64,000 nt of DNA, taken from Pseudarthrobacter naphthalenicus (lineage in GTDB: Bacteria; Actinomycetota; Actinomycetes; Actinomycetales; Micrococcaceae). A program made the position numbers and the translations under genes. The notes under the pieces were generated by a model, which had not been told where the DNA came from, searched no databases, and worked only from the letters and a program-made list of their open reading frames with translations. Where the stretch lies: contig NZ_JARESG010000001.1 in assembly GCF_029076445.1 (NCBI RefSeq), positions 1 through 64,000 of the forward strand, in the 5' to 3' direction. Of the stretch, positions 60,849-64,000 are shown piece by piece (the stretch's first letter is position 1; each line of letters begins with the position of its first letter).

Positions 60849-61835
60849 ATGAAACGTCGTAGCGTCATCGCTGTACTCGCCGCAGCATCCGTCCTGGGCC
60901 TGTCCGCCTGCGGGTCGGGCTCACCGAGTTCCACAGGCGGTGGAGCATCCTCCGCCGGAGCCGGGAATGCGAGTTTGACCAAGGTCAGCGTCGGAGTCAT
61001 CCCCATTGTGGACTGCGCACCGATCTTCCTCGGCGACAAACAGGGGTTCTTTAAGGACGAGGGCATCCAGCTGGATATCCAGACGGCCTCCGGCGGAGCG
61101 GCAATCGTCCCCGGCGTGGTCAGCGGGAGCTTCGACTTTGCGTTTTCGAACCTGATCTCCGTCCTGGTGGCCAAGGACAAGGGCCTTGACCTGAAGTTCG
61201 TGGCCAACGGCGCGTCCACTACCGGTGAAAAGGGCAAGGACATTGGTGGTGTGGTGGTTCCCGCCGGGTCCCCCATCACGGCCGCCAAGGACCTGGCCGG
61301 CAAAACCGTTTCGGTGAACAACCTCTCCAACATCGGCGATACCACCATCAAATCGGTTATCGAAAAGGGCGGCGGTGACCCGAACAGCGTGAAGTTTGTT
61401 GAGGTGGCCTTCCCGGACGCCCCGGCCGCCTTGACCAACAAGCAGGTGGACGCAGCCTGGATCCTGGAACCGTTCCTCTCCAAGGCGGTGGCCGAGGGGG
61501 GCACCATCGTCTCCTCGAACTTTGTCGAGATGAGCCCGGAACTGGATATCGCCGGCTACTTCACGAAGGCTGACACCGTCAAGGGCAAGGCCGACCTCAC
61601 GGGAAAGTTCACCCGTGCCATGAACAAGTCACTAGAGTACGCCCAGGGCCATCCCCAGGAAGTCCGGGACATCGTGGGAACATACACCAAGATCGATGAA
61701 GCCACCCGCGCCAAGATGATCCTGCCGCGCTATCGCGTGGAATTCAACAAGGACGCCTTCAAGACCCTCGGCGACGCCGCCGCCAAGTACGGCACGCTGA
61801 GCAAGGCTCCGAACGCAGGCGACCTTCTCCCGTGA
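60849..61835 (+). CDS. ABC transporter substrate-binding lipoprotein (NMT1/SsuA-like)
   Basis: A 328-residue binding protein. MKRR and a hydrophobic core end in LSAC (lipobox, Cys22), then a Gly/Ser linker and an NMT1-type fold: IFLGDKQGFFKDEGIQLD, VSGSFDFAFSN, LAGKTVSVNNL and NKQVDAAWILEPF. Such proteins bind nitrate, sulfonates, taurine or pyrimidine precursors; I cannot tell which. AAAGGAG five bases before the ATG at 60,849 favours that start. It heads a four-gene importer. The upstream 264 bases (60,585-60,848) hold no convincing gene. Confidence 0.88.
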   Translation: MKRRSVIAVLAAASVLGLSACGSGSPSSTGGGASSAGAGNASLTKVSVGVIPIVDCAPIFLGDKQGFFKDEGIQLDIQTASGGAAIVPGVVSGSFDFAFSNLISVLVAKDKGLDLKFVANGASTTGEKGKDIGGVVVPAGSPITAAKDLAGKTVSVNNLSNIGDTTIKSVIEKGGGDPNSVKFVEVAFPDAPAALTNKQVDAAWILEPFLSKAVAEGGTIVSSNFVEMSPELDIAGYFTKADTVKGKADLTGKFTRAMNKSLEYAQGHPQEVRDIVGTYTKIDEATRAKMILPRYRVEFNKDAFKTLGDAAAKYGTLSKAPNAGDLLP

Positions 61836-62674
61836 GTGCAGACGCTGTCACCTCCGGCGGTCCCGTCTCCACTGCGGGACGGGACCGCCGGCCGGGCCGC
61901 AAGATGCCGGTAAAACAGCTGCTTGGCCTGGCGGGGATCATCGGATTCCTTGGCACGTGGGAGCTCATTCCGCGGCTGGGCATCATCAATGAACGCTTCC
62001 TCCCGCCCGCCAGCGAAGTTATCCTCGCCCTGGTGCGCGACTTCGGCCTGACAGCCTTCTGGATCTCGGTTGGTGAGACCATGATGGCCTGGTTCCTGGG
62101 CCTGGTCATCGCCGTCACCCTGGCCGTGCTGCTGGGCTTCGTCATCGGCTCCAGCGACTTCCTCCGGAAAGCCACGAACTCCACCGTGGAATTCCTGCGG
62201 CCCATCCCATCGGTGGCCCTGATTCCGCTGGCGGTGCTGCTCTTCGGCGTGAAGATCGAATCATCCCTGATGCTGATTACCTATGCCGCCTTCTGGCAGG
62301 TCCTGATCCAGGTCCTTTACGGCGTGGCAGACATCGACATGGTGGCCAACAACACCGCAAAGACCTATGGGCTGGGCCGGATGGCGAGGATCCGCTACGT
62401 CGTTTTCCCCACAGCCCTGCCCTACCTGATGACAGGCGTCCGTCTGGCCGCCACGGTGGCACTCGTCCTGGCCATCACCGCAGAACTGGTGATCGGCTCT
62501 CCCGGTCTCGGCCGGGAAATCGCGCTCGCCCAGTCCGGCGGCGCCATCTCGGGCATGTACGCCTTGGTACTGGCCACCGGCCTGATTGGCGTGCTGATCA
62601 ACGCGGTGATGCGGTTCATCGAGAAGAAAACCCTGTCCTGGCACTCCTCCGTCCGCTCCGAGGTGATCGTGTGA
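61832..62674 (+). CDS. ABC transporter permease 1 (SsuC/TauC type)
   Basis: Six-span permease of 280 residues. LRPIPSVALIPLAVLLFG is the second-span signature of the nitrate/taurine permease group, and TAKTYGLGRMARIRYVVFPTALPYLMTG is the EAA loop that contacts the ATPase. GTG at 61,832 overlaps the binding-protein stop. A second permease gene follows, so the channel is probably a heterodimer. Confidence 0.9.
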   Translation: MSADAVTSGGPVSTAGRDRRPGRKMPVKQLLGLAGIIGFLGTWELIPRLGIINERFLPPASEVILALVRDFGLTAFWISVGETMMAWFLGLVIAVTLAVLLGFVIGSSDFLRKATNSTVEFLRPIPSVALIPLAVLLFGVKIESSLMLITYAAFWQVLIQVLYGVADIDMVANNTAKTYGLGRMARIRYVVFPTALPYLMTGVRLAATVALVLAITAELVIGSPGLGREIALAQSGGAISGMYALVLATGLIGVLINAVMRFIEKKTLSWHSSVRSEVIV

Positions 62675-63444
62675 AAAGTCTGAAAACCCTCGGCTACGTC
62701 CTGGCGCTGCCGGTCCTGCTGGTCCTGCTCTGGTGGGCCTCCACCCTCGGCACGGTGAACTTCTTCGTCCCCACTCCTGCAACCCTGGTCGCCAAGTTCG
62801 GCGAGGTCTGGTTCGGCCCCCGCTTCTTTAGCGACGTGCTGCCCAGCGTTGGGCGGCTCCTGGTGGGGGTTGTGGCGGCGATCATCATCGGCGTCGTCGG
62901 CGGCGTCCTGATCGGTTCCGTCAGATGGCTCCGGGCGCTGCTGGAACCCGCCCTGGAGTTCTTCCGCGCGATCCCGCCACCTGTCCTGGTTCCGGTTCTG
63001 ATCCTGCTGATGGGCATCACGGACTCCATGAAGGTGGCGGTGATCATTTCCGGCTGTGTGTGGCCTGTCCTGTTGAACACCATCGAAGGTGTCCGGGCCG
63101 TGGACGGGGTCCTCTCGGATTCGGCCCACACCTACGGGATCGACGGCTGGGCCCGCGTCCGGTACCTGGTGCTGCCTTCAGCCAGCCCGCAGATCATGGC
63201 CGGCGTGCGCCAGTCCCTGTCCCTGGGGCTGATCCTGATGGTCATCTCCGAAATGTTCGCCTCGTCCTCGGGGCTTGGCTTCACCATCGTCCAGTTCCAG
63301 CGGTCCTTTGCCATTCCGGAAATGTGGTCCGGCATTGTGGTGCTTGGTCTGCTGGGTGTAGCCATGTCGTTCATCTTCCAGTGGGCCGAGCGGAACATCC
63401 TGCGCTGGTACCACGGCCAGAAAGAGGTAGAAAATGCAGCCTGA
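62671..63444 (+). CDS. ABC transporter permease 2 (SsuC/TauC type)
   Basis: A 257-residue paralogue of the permease before it, with FFRAIPPPVLVPVLILLMG and the EAA loop SAHTYGIDGWARVRYLVLPSASPQIMAG. The two permeases share layout but have clearly diverged, as expected for the two halves of a heterodimeric importer. GTG at 62,671 overlaps the preceding stop by four bases, and its own end overlaps the ATPase gene by 11. Confidence 0.9.
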   Translation: MKSLKTLGYVLALPVLLVLLWWASTLGTVNFFVPTPATLVAKFGEVWFGPRFFSDVLPSVGRLLVGVVAAIIIGVVGGVLIGSVRWLRALLEPALEFFRAIPPPVLVPVLILLMGITDSMKVAVIISGCVWPVLLNTIEGVRAVDGVLSDSAHTYGIDGWARVRYLVLPSASPQIMAGVRQSLSLGLILMVISEMFASSSGLGFTIVQFQRSFAIPEMWSGIVVLGLLGVAMSFIFQWAERNILRWYHGQKEVENAA

Positions 63445-64000
63445 GGCAACCCCGGCACCAGCCGGGAAGACACAGCCAGCCGGGAAGACTCTGCCGGACG
63501 CGATGCTCTCCGTGCGCGGCCTGAAGAAGGTGTACCAGACCGACGGCGGCGACATTGAGGCGGTGCGCAACCTGACCTTTGACCTGCGCGCCGGCGAACT
63601 GGCCTGCCTCGTGGGTCCTTCCGGCTCCGGCAAGACCACCCTCCTGAAGTGCATTTCCGGGCTGATGGCGCCCACCGAGGGCGAGGTGCTTTTGGACGGC
63701 AAACGCGTCTCGGGTCCGCCGAAGAAGATGGCCGTTGTCTTCCAGGAATACGGCCGCTCCCTTTTCCCATGGATGCGCGTCCGTGAAAACGTGGAACTGC
63801 CGCTGAAGAACCAGGGTGTGCCCAAGGCCGAACGGGACAAGCTGGTGGACGAGGCCCTTGAGGCGGTGGGCCTGGCCCACGTTCCGCGCTCCTACCCGTG
63901 GCAGCTTTCCGGCGGCATGCAGCAGCGCGTGGCCATCGCCCGGGCCATCGCGTATCAGCCGGAGGTGCTGCTGATGGACGAGCCCTTCGCCGCCGTGGAC
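63434..64000 (+). CDS. ABC transporter ATP-binding protein (truncated by window end)
   Basis: ATG at 63,434 with GAGG just upstream opens a frame still open at the window edge (189 codons visible). After an Ala/Pro/Lys tail come Walker A (GPSGSGKTT), a Q-loop (VVFQEYGRSLFPWM), the signature LSGGMQQR and Walker B (LLMDEPFAAVD). It is the ATPase of the importer encoded by the three preceding genes. The FPWM segment fits the SsuB/TauB group. Confidence 0.92.
   Translation, partial: MQPEATPAPAGKTQPAGKTLPDAMLSVRGLKKVYQTDGGDIEAVRNLTFDLRAGELACLVGPSGSGKTTLLKCISGLMAPTEGEVLLDGKRVSGPPKKMAVVFQEYGRSLFPWMRVRENVELPLKNQGVPKAERDKLVDEALEAVGLAHVPRSYPWQLSGGMQQRVAIARAIAYQPEVLLMDEPFAAVD

Overview
The window looks like a stretch of chromosome from a high-GC Gram-positive actinobacterium, most likely of the Arthrobacter/Pseudarthrobacter group (Micrococcaceae). 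The reasons are the strong G/C bias at third codon positions, frequent GTG and TTG starts, four-base start/stop overlaps, menaquinone rather than ubiquinone biosynthesis genes, FprA-type ferredoxin reductases and the overall gene content. No rRNA, tRNA, CRISPR array, transposase or phage gene was seen.

Layout. 1-13,000: menaquinone genes (menD, menF, menG, a geranylgeranyl reductase and a polyprenyl diphosphate synthase). They are interrupted by a polar amino acid ABC importer and by a GntR/MFS/L-idonate dehydrogenase catabolic module. 13,000-15,450: a structured intergenic region, a lone AbiEi-antitoxin-like/DUF559 endonuclease-like gene between two palindromic repeats, and a TRIC-type membrane protein that reads in frame into a SUKH-like gene. 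15,495-28,632: assimilatory sulfur metabolism (sirohydrochlorin chelatase, sulfite/nitrite reductase, cysH, cysD, cysN, ssuABC-like sulfonate importer, siroheme synthase). An RtcB RNA ligase and a RelA/SpoT-type alarmone synthetase sit inside this block. 28,700-41,840: a ferredoxin-NADP reductase, small envelope and hypothetical genes, two regulator/transporter modules, a CYTH-CHAD protein, and a putrescine/GABA catabolic pair opposite a PucR regulator.

42,440-49,579: the most unusual block, an apparently co-transcribed synthase-dependent polysaccharide operon. It encodes a short leader ORF, a small one-TM protein, a processive GT2 glycosyltransferase, two NodB polysaccharide deacetylases and a GH10-family lipoprotein hydrolase. 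The GH10 active site departs from xylanases, and a gene-free leader of about 530 bases precedes the operon. The polymer made is not identifiable from sequence.

49,600-64,000: a RarD/EamA transporter, topoisomerase IB, a second fprA paralogue, a GAF-domain regulator with an alcohol/aldehyde oxidation operon (aldehyde dehydrogenase, alcohol dehydrogenase, DUF779), an APC amino acid permease, DUF2461, and an NMT1/SsuA-type ABC importer whose ATPase runs off the right edge.

The intergenic regions carry several dispersed palindromic repeat families. One is present in four copies, two on either side of the DUF559 gene and two on either side of a decayed SRPBCC gene. Another supplies the stop codon of menF.
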